Below are positions 5,720 through 11,764 of a DNA stretch of 20,109 nt, in pieces. The notes beneath the pieces were generated by a model, which saw only the letters and a list, made by a program, of their open reading frames with translations, searched no databases and was not told the origin of the DNA. Source of the stretch: a virus; IMG/VR virus record IMGVR_UViG_3300050821_010443, positions 1 to 20,109 of that record; one strand, written 5' to 3'. The first letter of the stretch is position 1. Every line of letters starts with the position of its first letter. The translations under genes were made by a program, and so were the position numbers.

Positions 5720-6109
5720 ATGAGTACCACCTGCATAGATCCCGCCTGGCTAGCACGACACCCGGACGTTGCAGCCTTCGCCGCTAGCGCCAAGGTCAAA
5801 CACCCGATCGACCGAGCGCATCCCTACCCGCCTGGGTCCGGGCCGCCAGGCCAGACGTGCGGCACCTGCATGAAGCTCTGCACCAAGCAGTATTCGAAAA
5901 ACTATTTCAAGTGCCACGTCTTGCGCAAATTCTGGACGGCCGGCCCGGCCACCGATATCCGAAAAAAGGATCGGGCCTGCTTGTCCTGGGAACCGCGGAT
6001 CGACAAGGTGGAACCAATCAGCACCAGAAACCGGCACGAGCCGAATCAGTACCCGCAGCTAGCAGAGTTCTCGCCAATGAGGCGCAGAATGACAAGGAGA
6101 ACGAGTTGA
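5720..6109 (+). CDS. Cys-rich phage protein, probable zinc-binding domain, 129 aa
   Basis: The centre contains GPPGQTCGTCMKLC, then YFKCHVL and GPATDIRKKDRACLSW. The order C-x2-C-x3-C, KC, TDIR and AC is a pattern found in small phage proteins and is compatible with a zinc-binding fold; the biochemical role is unknown. The N-terminus (DPAWLARHPDVAAF) looks like a separate short helix. The C-terminal third is basic and Pro/Arg-rich, probably disordered. The gene starts immediately after the preceding stop. Three GCTAGC palindromes (5749, 5783, 6058) fall inside it. Confidence 0.7.
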   Translation: MSTTCIDPAWLARHPDVAAFAASAKVKHPIDRAHPYPPGSGPPGQTCGTCMKLCTKQYSKNYFKCHVLRKFWTAGPATDIRKKDRACLSWEPRIDKVEPISTRNRHEPNQYPQLAEFSPMRRRMTRRTS

Positions 6110-6111
6110 TT

Positions 6112-6282
6112 ATGACCGAACGAGAGAAAGTCTTATACGACGTGGCTAAACTGCTTTACGCGGAGGCTCCCGGAATCAAACCAAACCAGGCCTGGGATGC
6201 GGCGGAGGCGTTTTACGAGGAAATGCTAAAACGCATTGGCGCACCGCCCGAAGAAGTGGGTGACCGGGCACCGCGAACGTAG
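6112..6282 (+). CDS. Small hypothetical protein, 56 aa
   Basis: I choose the ATG at 6112, preceded by AAGGAGA about nine bases upstream; the longer frame opening at 5857 would overlap the Cys-rich gene in another register. The product begins MTEREKVLYDVAKLLYAEAP and continues NQAWDAAEAFYEEMLKRIG. It is a compact, soluble, two-helix protein with no recognised family. Its last 47 bases overlap the proposed TTG start of the next gene. Confidence 0.6.
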   Translation: MTEREKVLYDVAKLLYAEAPGIKPNQAWDAAEAFYEEMLKRIGAPPEEVGDRAPRT

Positions 6283-6742
6283 GGCACACCCCTTGAAAGC
6301 CAAGCAGGAACGCCGGGAGCTTAAACGGCTCTACTCGCGGATCCCGACCTTCAAGTGCGTTGAGGGCTGCACGGATTGCTGCGGCCCGGTGCCAGTCAGC
6401 CGGGAGGAGCATAAGATGGGCGCTAAACTGATGAGCCCGGAGCTAGCCGGACAGCTGCTTGATATCATGTCAGCGGGCGGCGCTAGCTCGGAAGAACTCA
6501 ATGCTAGCCCTGAGCTCACGCAATGGGCGAAGAATCTCGGGGCCTGCTTGAAATGCCCTTACGTGATCGAGCACGGCGGCGGTTGCGCGATTTACGATAA
6601 CCGGCCATTTCTCTGCCGCCTTTTCGGCACCATTCCCTCTATGCCGTGCCCTCATGGAGCGGGCCCCGAAAAAATGCTTTCCGTTGCGGACGAACGCGAC
6701 CTAATGCGTAGCTATCACAAACTCATTGTTATAGTACAATAG
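6236..6742 (+). CDS. YkgJ-like Cys-cluster protein (putative zinc/iron-binding)
   Basis: The protein carries the Cys cluster of the YkgJ/CxxCxxCC family (PF03692), proposed to chelate zinc or iron. C41-x3-C45-x2-CC (C48-C49) is followed by CLKC (C104, C107), GGCAIYDNRPFLCRLFG (C117, C127) and CPHG (C138). The segment IYDNRPFLCRLFG is characteristic of the family. The frame opens at a TTG (6236) inside the previous gene; a GTG at 6257 or a later TTG are alternatives, so the N-terminus is uncertain. Cellular role in phages is unknown. Three GCTAGC palindromes fall within about 60 bp (6442, 6482, 6503). Confidence 0.8.
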   Translation: MAHRPKKWVTGHRERRAHPLKAKQERRELKRLYSRIPTFKCVEGCTDCCGPVPVSREEHKMGAKLMSPELAGQLLDIMSAGGASSEELNASPELTQWAKNLGACLKCPYVIEHGGGCAIYDNRPFLCRLFGTIPSMPCPHGAGPEKMLSVADERDLMRSYHKLIVIVQ

Positions 6743-6783
6743 TCTAGAGTAATGTGCGGACCTATTCCCTAGAGAATCTTATC

Positions 6784-7149
6784 ATGAGCAAATTTACCCC
6801 GGAGGAGATGGGGCTGGAGGAAGTTCTGTCTTTTGGTGTGCCCTTCAGCGATGGATCGTCAACGTTGGTTCCGATGGAGCAACCGTACTCGCAAGCCCTT
6901 CAACATAAGGCGGCTTATTTTAATATGTCGGTTCCAGAGTACGTTGTCAGAGTGCTCAAAAAGGCCCAGACGGATCCGTTTTCGCCCTGGAATAACCCGG
7001 CGTATCCGGTTCCAGACTTCCTGCGGCGCGCCCACCGAGCTTGTCACTGTGCCGGCTGCGGCAGGCTGATCGAAAAGCTTTGGCCGTTGATCGCGGCCTG
7101 TGTTTCCATAACCCTTCTGTTGCCGTGCATCTACGATTATATTCAGTAG
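6784..7149 (+). CDS. Hypothetical protein with C-terminal membrane helix, 121 aa
   Basis: I take the ATG at 6784 rather than the GTG at 6754. The N-terminal and middle parts are soluble (FTPEEMGLEEVLSFGVPFSD; later YFNMSVPEYVVRVLKKAQTD, which resembles a short RHH-like helix pair). Residues about 92-99 contain CHCAGCG, a possible metal site. A C-terminal helix (WPLIAACVSITLLLPCIYDY) is clearly hydrophobic. Together this looks like a tail-anchored protein with a small cytoplasmic domain. An AT-rich TATAGTACAAT stretch near 6731 could be a promoter, but a -35 box is not obvious. Confidence 0.6.
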   Translation: MSKFTPEEMGLEEVLSFGVPFSDGSSTLVPMEQPYSQALQHKAAYFNMSVPEYVVRVLKKAQTDPFSPWNNPAYPVPDFLRRAHRACHCAGCGRLIEKLWPLIAACVSITLLLPCIYDYIQ

Positions 7150-7225
7150 AGGAGATGACAAATATCGGAGAGCCCTGGTCAATTTAAGCATTGCCATACT
7201 CTAGCTCATATTGCACGGTCCCCTG

Positions 7226-7420
7226 ATGATTGCGGCTGCTAACGGTGGCGCGGGCGGGGGAAATGGCCCCGATTTTCTCTTTGGCCTCAGCCCCCTTGAT
7301 CGCAAAGAGTTTGAGCGCCGAGCGGCGGCCGCGGGAATGACGTTGCAAGAGTTTATCGCCGAGATCCTCAGACGGGAACTCGACAAGGATGAGAACGGCA
7401 ACCCGCCCAAGATCAATTAA
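7226..7420 (+). CDS. Probable ribbon-helix-helix (CopG-like) DNA-binding protein, 64 aa
   Basis: After a glycine-rich N-terminus, the segment LSPLDRKEFERRAAAAGMTL followed by QEFIAEILRREL matches the two helices of ribbon-helix-helix repressors (helix A, the turn AAGMTLQ, helix B). The preceding strand (PDFLFGLS) could be the DNA-contacting ribbon. Such proteins usually bind operators as dimers. The start is the ATG at 7226; a TTG at 7211 is an alternative, and neither has a clear Shine-Dalgarno site. It lies just left of the attachment region and may regulate the integration module. Assignment is by motif shape only. Confidence 0.55.
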   Translation: MIAAANGGAGGGNGPDFLFGLSPLDRKEFERRAAAAGMTLQEFIAEILRRELDKDENGNPPKIN

Positions 7421-7421
7421 G

Positions 7422-7568
7422 ATGTGGCAGAATTGGCACAGACGAATCCTCTTTTTCCAGCGAGCCTACGCAACGTGCACGCAGCGAAAGGTTTATAATT
7501 TCAATAATCGATGTGCCGTCTGCGGATCCGCTCCAGTGGCCGAAAAGGGCGCAAGAGTGGCGGATTAG
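7422..7568 (+). CDS. Possible small ORF, 48 aa, Cys-containing
   Basis: The ATG follows the previous stop by one base. The frame reads MWQNWHRRILFFQRAYATCT and ends NNRCAVCGSAPVAEKGARVA. The C-x2-C pair in CAVCG could be half a zinc site, and the start of an HNH-like domain would look similar, but no His/Asn motif follows. It ends inside the left repeat (GTGGCG) of the attachment region. It could be a real small gene or a truncated remnant left by recombination at the attachment site. Confidence 0.35.
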   Translation: MWQNWHRRILFFQRAYATCTQRKVYNFNNRCAVCGSAPVAEKGARVAD

Positions 7569-7573
7569 TGGCG
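7557..7573. repeat. Left GTGGCG repeats, candidate integrase arm sites
   Basis: GTGGCG occurs at 7557-7562 and 7568-7573 (11-bp step), about 55-70 bp left of the tRNA-derived core. The same hexamer recurs on the right side of the core at 7808 and 7820. Tyrosine integrases of the lambda type bind short arm sites on both sides of attP. Calling these arm sites is an inference from position only. Confidence 0.3.
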
Positions 7574-7626
7574 TCTGGTAATTATAGTGTTGAAATATCA
7601 ATCACTTACGACCCAAACTTTCAAGA

Positions 7627-7680
7627 CTCAAAATCCAGTGTCCGCAAGGACGTGTGGGTTCGATCCCCTCCGTCGGCACC
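7627..7680 (+). other. Attachment-site core: 3' half of a tRNA-Leu(CAA) gene (attP-like)
   Basis: The segment reads as the 3' part of a tRNA-Leu. It has an anticodon loop CTCAAAA (7627-7633, anticodon CAA at 7629-7631), the 3' anticodon-stem strand TCCAG, a long variable arm with GTCC-GCAA-GGAC, a T-arm GTGGG-TTCGATC-CCCTC (one T-T mismatch), the acceptor strand CGTCGGC (7671-7677), discriminator A and CC. The 5' half (a GCCGACG strand and D-arm) is absent upstream, so it is not a tRNA gene. Phage integrases often use the 3' end of a tRNA gene as attB and carry a copy in attP. The integrase starts about 800 bp downstream. Because phage-like genes lie on both sides, this looks like attP of a non-integrated genome rather than a prophage end. 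Confidence 0.8.
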
Positions 7681-7770
7681 CTCTTAAGCCCCTCTAAATC
7701 AACGGTTTACGCAGGGTTTACCCGTAGAAGGCGACTTAATAAGCTTTAGTAAAAGATCGACCGACCGCAG

Positions 7771-7776
7771 TATAAT
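7771..7776 (+). promoter_or_regulatory. Consensus -10 box TATAAT
   Basis: A perfect TATAAT lies between the attachment core and the first gene of the integration module. A matching -35 box is poor (TTTAGT at 7745 is 20 nt away). It could drive the genes from 7798 through the integrase, perhaps with an activator. Confidence 0.35.
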
Positions 7777-7797
7777 GTAATAAAATACGGTGAGAGA

Positions 7798-8280
7798 GTG
7801 GTCCAAAGTGGCGAGACTGGTGGCGAGACTGCCAAATGCGAAATCGCCAATTCCGCCAAGTATCTTGACTTGGTTGAATTCTCTGCCAATACTTTACTAA
7901 TGCTGAACATAGAATACTGTAAGTCGTTGGTGGCCATCGCAGGCCTGTCGATCACCGTTGAGCAATATGATTCGGGCCAAATCGGGTTTATCGCCAGACC
8001 CATGATTAAGGGGCGCCGTCATAATCGCTCATTCTCAACTTCCAAATACGGCACTCCGGAAAATGCCGCTAAAGCCGCGATCAACTTTTGCAAAGAAATA
8101 GAGAAAGGCATGCATACCGAGCGCCTCGACCGCCGCGAGACTTATCACATCCCGGAAACGCTTCTCCCGGACATCTCTTACTTCGTCAACAAGCTCATCT
8201 ATTTGAAAGTCGATCCGGTTCGAGTCTTGAGCGAAGCAGCTGCAGCCGCCTTTCACAAACAATTCACTCAGGATTCCTAA
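7798..8280 (+). CDS. Possible AP2-like DNA-binding protein, 160 aa
   Basis: The centre (GQIGFIARPMIKGRRHNRSF, then STSKYGTPENAAKAAINFCK) looks like the three strands and helix of an AP2-type DNA-binding domain, often found near phage integrases and homing endonucleases. The C-terminal part is helical with no recognised motif. The frame opens at a GTG (7798) about 20 bases after the -10 box; an ATG at 7900 would give a 126-residue product that still keeps the domain. The stop overlaps the next start (TAATG). Composition is less GC-rich than the neighbours, and there is no GCTAGC in it. Family assignment is tentative. Confidence 0.6.
   Translation: MVQSGETGGETAKCEIANSAKYLDLVEFSANTLLMLNIEYCKSLVAIAGLSITVEQYDSGQIGFIARPMIKGRRHNRSFSTSKYGTPENAAKAAINFCKEIEKGMHTERLDRRETYHIPETLLPDISYFVNKLIYLKVDPVRVLSEAAAAAFHKQFTQDS
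7808..7831. repeat. Tandem 12-bp repeat GTGGCGAGACTG, two copies
   Basis: GTGGCGAGACTG occurs twice back to back (7808-7819 and 7820-7831), about 130 bp right of the attachment core. It shares GTGGCG with the left repeats at 7557-7573. Candidate right-arm integrase or excisionase sites. If the GTG start at 7798 is right, the repeat is also coding. Confidence 0.4.
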
Positions 8281-8492
8281 TGGACCTTGAACGACTACAG
8301 GCGCTGAACTCAATGGAGCCCTTCCGGGCCTTCGTACTGGAAACAGCAGGCGGAAAGGAAATTATGATCGACGAGCCGGGTCACCTGGCGCTGCCGCCGA
8401 AAGGCTTCGACCTTGTCACCGCATTTGCGGCCGATGGCCAACACTATCTTTTGACTCTAGCCAGTATCGCAAGTGTCGAGGTGGTCTCGTGA
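8280..8492 (+). CDS. Small hypothetical protein, 70 aa
   Basis: The ATG at 8280 overlaps the previous stop (TAATG), and the stop overlaps the GTG start of the integrase (GTGA at 8489-8492). The protein (MDLERLQALNSMEPFRAFVL, then IDEPGHLALPPKGFDLVTAF) is an alpha/beta fold in which helix LNSMEPFRAF leads into strands. This layout, RLQAL.....PFRAF......G....I..P.., is common in small uncharacterised bacterial proteins. The position suggests a gene co-transcribed with integrase. Its function is unknown. Confidence 0.65.
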   Translation: MDLERLQALNSMEPFRAFVLETAGGKEIMIDEPGHLALPPKGFDLVTAFAADGQHYLLTLASIASVEVVS

Positions 8493-9679
8493 AAATCATT
8501 TCCACCAACGGCCACAGGCTGCCAGACGGCTTTCGCCGGATCGTTTCGGAAACTACTGGAAAGGTAACCTTCGAGGTCGTCGCTGGCGTCGTTGACCATG
8601 TCAAGATTCGCAAGCAATTTGGCGAGGGCACCTACGGATCCGAGGCCGCGGCGCTGGCAGCCGGTAAGCACTGGTACAATGACAAGCGTGGCGAGATCAG
8701 GCGGGACCGATCGGCAGTTCTGACGGTCAGCGACCACACTCGGCTAGCCGTACTTGAGGCCGAGCGGCGCCTGGAGCCCTACGGCAAAACCTTGCTGCAG
8801 GCCGTCAACACCGCGATCGAGGTCTACAAGCAGGACGTCATCGGCGAGAGCCTCACCTTCGCCCAGGCGGCCGAGCGCTTCATCAAACATAAGCAGATGG
8901 AGAATTGCCGGCCATCATATCTCGACGACATTAAGGACCGGATGCAGGCCTTGAGCCAGTTTAACGGCGAGCCCCTTTCGAGCATCACCGGCGAGGCGCT
9001 GATTGAGTTTCTCCAGGACCGGGAAATCGGCGCGGTCACCTGGAACAACTGGCGACGGAACCTGCGGGTGTTTTTTAACTTCTGCATGGATCCAAGCCGA
9101 AACCTGCTCCGAAAAAATCCAGCGATGGCGATTCCCGAGAAAAAGGTAGACGAGGAAGAGGTCGAGGTCCTCTCGGTCGACCAGGCGAGGAAGCTCCTCA
9201 AGCTCGTGAAGGACTCTTTCGCACGACAAATCCCCTGGCTAGCCCTCGGAATGTTTGCCGGGCTGCGGCGCAACGAGGCCCAGGCCGCTCAATGGGAAGA
9301 CATCGATTGGGAACACAATGTGATAAAGGTACGCTCCTCCAAGGTCAGAAGCGTGAGCACTCGCTACGTGGAGCTGACGGACGCGGCGCGGTCATTCCTG
9401 GAAGGACACAAGCAGGAGTCCGGGCCGATCGCGACAGGAGTCTTTGCCCGGAGAAATGACTTCAAGGAGATCGCCGCGCTTACGGGAATCGACTGCTCAA
9501 AGAATCTTTACCGACACAGCTTCGGGTCCTATCACCTGGCGCAGCATCAAAACCGGGGCAAGACAATGGATCAGATGGGCCACGAAAATTTGCAGACATT
9601 TGTCCGGTGGTACAGACGACCAATGCCCAGACTGGTCGCTGAAGCCTACTGGAACATCCGGCCCGACACGCTCGGCTAG
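8489..9679 (+). CDS. int: Tyrosine-family site-specific integrase
   Basis: This 396-residue protein is a tyrosine recombinase that would integrate the phage at the tRNA-Leu attachment site about 800 bp upstream. The N-terminal 75 residues contain an arm-binding-like domain (FEVVAGVVDHVKIRKQFGEG). Residues 120-215 are the SAM-like core-binding domain. The catalytic domain shows R260 in AGLRRNEAQ, a probable catalytic lysine K285 in SSKVRS, R342 in NLYRHSFGSYHLAQ, H365 in MGHEN, and the nucleophile Y375 in VRWYRR. The first His of the usual HxxR box is N339; the RHSFGSYHLA segment is typical of integrases I associate with Verrucomicrobiota. The GTG start overlaps the upstream stop. Its TAG stop shares a CTAG with the convergent gene. 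Confidence 0.93.
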   Translation: MKIISTNGHRLPDGFRRIVSETTGKVTFEVVAGVVDHVKIRKQFGEGTYGSEAAALAAGKHWYNDKRGEIRRDRSAVLTVSDHTRLAVLEAERRLEPYGKTLLQAVNTAIEVYKQDVIGESLTFAQAAERFIKHKQMENCRPSYLDDIKDRMQALSQFNGEPLSSITGEALIEFLQDREIGAVTWNNWRRNLRVFFNFCMDPSRNLLRKNPAMAIPEKKVDEEEVEVLSVDQARKLLKLVKDSFARQIPWLALGMFAGLRRNEAQAAQWEDIDWEHNVIKVRSSKVRSVSTRYVELTDAARSFLEGHKQESGPIATGVFARRNDFKEIAALTGIDCSKNLYRHSFGSYHLAQHQNRGKTMDQMGHENLQTFVRWYRRPMPRLVAEAYWNIRPDTLG

Positions 9680-9948
9680 GCTTTCGCCTTCGCCTTTTTC
9701 TGCCGTTCAGCGTTCCCGCCGGGTGCGGGGGCGCTGGGTTGCTCTTCCGGCTCTGGTCCCGGTTGGAGCGGAAAATCAAAAGGGGCGTCTTTGCCCTTGT
9801 TGAGGTCCCACAGGATAATCAGTTTGATGTAGTCAGTGCGCGACAATCGGAGCCGCTTGGCGCGGGCATCCATGTCCTCTTTCACCGAAACTGGAATGGA
9901 AAAAGAGCAGGATACGTGTGGGTCAGATTCTGGTTGGGTGGTGCTCAT
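9676..9948 (-). CDS. Ribbon-helix-helix type regulator, 90 aa
   Basis: A 90-residue protein on the minus strand. Residues 12-50 (VSCSFSIPVSVKEDMDARAK, then RLRLSRTDYIKLIILWDLNK) fit a ribbon-helix-helix fold: one strand, helix A, the turn RLRLSRT and helix B. These dimerise and bind operators. The C-terminal half is Pro/Glu-rich then lysine/alanine-rich, probably disordered. It is divergent from the excisionase-like gene across an AT-rich gap and convergent with the integrase, so it is a good candidate for a lysogeny or integration regulator. Its stop codon and that of the integrase share the bases CTAG at 9676-9679. Confidence 0.75.
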   Translation of the reverse strand: MSTTQPESDPHVSCSFSIPVSVKEDMDARAKRLRLSRTDYIKLIILWDLNKGKDAPFDFPLQPGPEPEEQPSAPAPGGNAERQKKAKAKA

Positions 9949-10116
9949 TTATTTTTAGCTCTGCCGCGACAGGAACAAACAGGTTTTATTGGATGCTGAT
10001 AAAATAGAGTAAAGTATGTTTTAACGCAAGACCAACAAAATCAAGGCGCATTTTATTAGAATTTAATTAACTTTGTTCTTGATTTGGCGACTGGTCAGCC
10101 CAAAGCTTCTCCCCCT
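9949..10116. promoter_or_regulatory. Divergent AT-rich switch region
   Basis: This 168-bp gap separates the minus-strand RHH regulator from the plus-strand HTH gene and is the most AT-rich stretch of the window. It holds a minus-strand promoter candidate (10001-10029), a TTTTAACGCAAG motif (about 10019-10030) and AACTTTGTT (10069-10077). The latter is related to TTTAACAAAG found at 13351 and, inverted, at 15631. This is where a lysogeny/lytic choice would be expected to be made; operators are inferred, not proven. Confidence 0.55.
10001..10029 (-). promoter_or_regulatory. Candidate minus-strand promoter for the RHH gene
   Basis: On the minus strand, TTGCGT (plus 10024-10029) and TATTTT (plus 10001-10006) are separated by exactly 17 bases. 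They lie 53 bases before the ATG at 9948. Both boxes are imperfect, so this is only a candidate. Confidence 0.35.
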
Positions 10117-10335
10117 ATGGAGATTGATACGGACTTGATCACCATGCAGGAGGCCGCCGATATTTGCCGTTTCAAGGGGGTATGGGCGATCAGGGCAGCG
10201 ATCCGGCGAAGGGAATTGCCGGCGATCAAACTCAGCCATCGCCACATCGTCATCCCCAGACAAGCCTTCTATAAGTGGATGAACGCGCGGAAGCTCCGCG
10301 TGATTGACAACGCTAGCAACCGGGTCCTCGAATGA
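10117..10335 (+). CDS. Excisionase-like HTH DNA-binding protein, 72 aa
   Basis: The protein matches the HTH_17/excisionase-type fold: LITMQEAADICRFKG (first helix and turn), VWAIRAAIRRRELPAIKLSH (recognition helix and wing) and HIVIPRQAFYKWMNARKL (terminal strand and helix). Such proteins act as Xis-type directionality factors or small regulators. I use the ATG at 10117; the frame extends to a TTG at 10084 but the domain begins just after the ATG. It diverges from the RHH gene. Its stop overlaps the next start (ATGA at 10332). Confidence 0.75.
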   Translation: MEIDTDLITMQEAADICRFKGVWAIRAAIRRRELPAIKLSHRHIVIPRQAFYKWMNARKLRVIDNASNRVLE

Positions 10336-10496
10336 ACCCCGAAGACCTGGCCCTGGCCCTGGCCCTCGGCGCGTCCTGCGTCGGAATCGGCTGGCTAGCC
10401 AGAGGAATATTTCAAGAACTCAGACGCCGCCGCCATGCCAAAGCCTGGATCCGGTCGCGTCCATATTTGCCATCGAGCAATAGGAAACACCAATAA
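10332..10496 (+). CDS. Small membrane protein, 54 aa
   Basis: Starts at the ATGA overlap with the HTH gene. The product begins MNPEDLALALALGASCVGIG, followed by WLARG, giving one N-terminal hydrophobic helix. A strongly basic tail with RRRRHAKAWIRSRPYLP follows, so the orientation is probably N-out, C-in. The function is unknown. One GCTAGC (10394) is read as Leu-Ala at the end of the helix. Five bases separate its stop from the next start. Confidence 0.6.
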   Translation: MNPEDLALALALGASCVGIGWLARGIFQELRRRRHAKAWIRSRPYLPSSNRKHQ

Positions 10497-10501
10497 ACTA
10501 G

Positions 10502-11764
10502 ATGAGCGAACAAACAATCGACCTCATGGCGGACGGAGACGTTGCCGCCGAGGTCAGAAGCGAAATTATCGCTCCGACCGCCCTGGAAGCAATCCAGAGG
10601 GCCGAAGTCGACATTGCGATCGTCACCGCCAAGCGTTACCCGCGCGACATCGCCCGATCATTGAAAACCTGCAAAGAACTCGCACTCCGCAACCCGGCAA
10701 TTGCCAGACGGTGCAACTACGCCGTCCCAAGGGCTGGCAAAAAGATCATCGGCCCGAGTGTCCACTTTGCCCGGATCGTCGCCTATTCCTGGGGTAACGC
10801 GACCGCGCTCTCCCGGGTGATCGGCTGTGACCAGGAGAACGCCCACATCCAGGGCGTCTTTCACGACCTGCAGACTAACCTGCGAATCGGAATTGAGATG
10901 GATTGGCCGGTCCAGGCCCCACACGATCCGACTCCGGAACGCTGGAAGGATCAGATGACCCTGGCCAAACGGGCCGGCGCCGCGGTGGGCTTGCGCACGG
11001 CGATCTTTAATGTCATCCCGATGGTCCTCTTTGATTCCATCGCCGAGGAGGCCAAGATGGTCGCAGTCGGGGACGCTAAGACTTTCGAGGACCGGCGCAA
11101 TGTCGCGATCGCGGAGTGCAAGAAGATCGGTGTCACCCAGGGGATGGTCTACCGGACGCTCGAACGCAACGGGCTGGAAGCGATCACGACCGATGACCTG
11201 ATTTATCTGCACGGCTTGCTAGCATCGGTGGCCGACAACACTCTCACCGTGTTCCAGGCTTTCGGGCCGCCGGAAAAAGAAACGGTCGCGGCCCAGGTCC
11301 CAAAGACGAGAAACCGGCAAGCGCCGGCGGAGAACCGGCCGCCCGAGCCCCCCGAGACGAAAAAGCCAAATGCTGAGACGGAAGAGCCCAAACGCGAGAC
11401 GCCACCCGCCCCTATTAGCCAAGCCGCCCCTGCTAGCGAGACGGCCGCTCCCGAACCAAAGCAGGAAGCGCCACCTCCGCCGCCGCCACCGGCCAAGAAG
11501 GAAAAGAAGGCCGAAGCCAAAACGGAAACTAAGAAAGAGGATCTCGCAAACCCGATCGAAACAATCCGCGCTAACCTGATAGAGGCCAAGGTTACCGAGG
11601 CCCAGCTCATCAGCTGGCTCAACGATATCGGAACCGTTCCGGACGGGACAACCAAGCTCGAGCAGGTCAACGCCAAGTGGCTCAAGATGGTTTTGGACGA
11701 TTGGGACGGGATCCTGGAGCAGGTCAATGCATTTCTGCAGTCAACCGCTGCAAGTTTCCCATGA
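10502..11764 (+). CDS. Putative phage recombination (single-strand annealing-like) protein with Pro-rich linker
   Basis: The N-terminal 265 residues match a widespread phage protein family with motifs AKRYPRDIARSLKTCKELAL, YAVPRAGKKIIGPSVHFARI, QGVFHDLQTNLRIG, LRTAIFNVIPM, VAVGDAKTFEDRR and LIYLHGLLASVAD. I recall it as an uncharacterised family beside phage nucleases; a RecT- or annealing-like role is inferred from the neighbouring nucleases, not from catalytic residues. Residues about 270-350 are a disordered linker rich in Pro, Lys and Glu, including seven consecutive prolines. A helical C-terminal domain of about 65 residues follows (VTEAQLISWLNDIGTVPDG), perhaps a partner-binding module. 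The stop overlaps the nuclease start (ATGA). Confidence 0.7.
   Translation: MSEQTIDLMADGDVAAEVRSEIIAPTALEAIQRAEVDIAIVTAKRYPRDIARSLKTCKELALRNPAIARRCNYAVPRAGKKIIGPSVHFARIVAYSWGNATALSRVIGCDQENAHIQGVFHDLQTNLRIGIEMDWPVQAPHDPTPERWKDQMTLAKRAGAAVGLRTAIFNVIPMVLFDSIAEEAKMVAVGDAKTFEDRRNVAIAECKKIGVTQGMVYRTLERNGLEAITTDDLIYLHGLLASVADNTLTVFQAFGPPEKETVAAQVPKTRNRQAPAENRPPEPPETKKPNAETEEPKRETPPAPISQAAPASETAAPEPKQEAPPPPPPPAKKEKKAEAKTETKKEDLANPIETIRANLIEAKVTEAQLISWLNDIGTVPDGTTKLEQVNAKWLKMVLDDWDGILEQVNAFLQSTAASFP

Noticed and set aside
7627-7680. A complete tRNA-Leu gene
   Set aside because: No 5' acceptor strand, D-arm or 5' anticodon-stem strand is found upstream; only the 3' half is present.
7627-9679. Left or right end of an integrated prophage
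   Set aside because: Phage-like genes and GCTAGC enrichment lie on both sides and the integrase is on the side that would have to be host DNA; attP fits better, though a nested element cannot be excluded.
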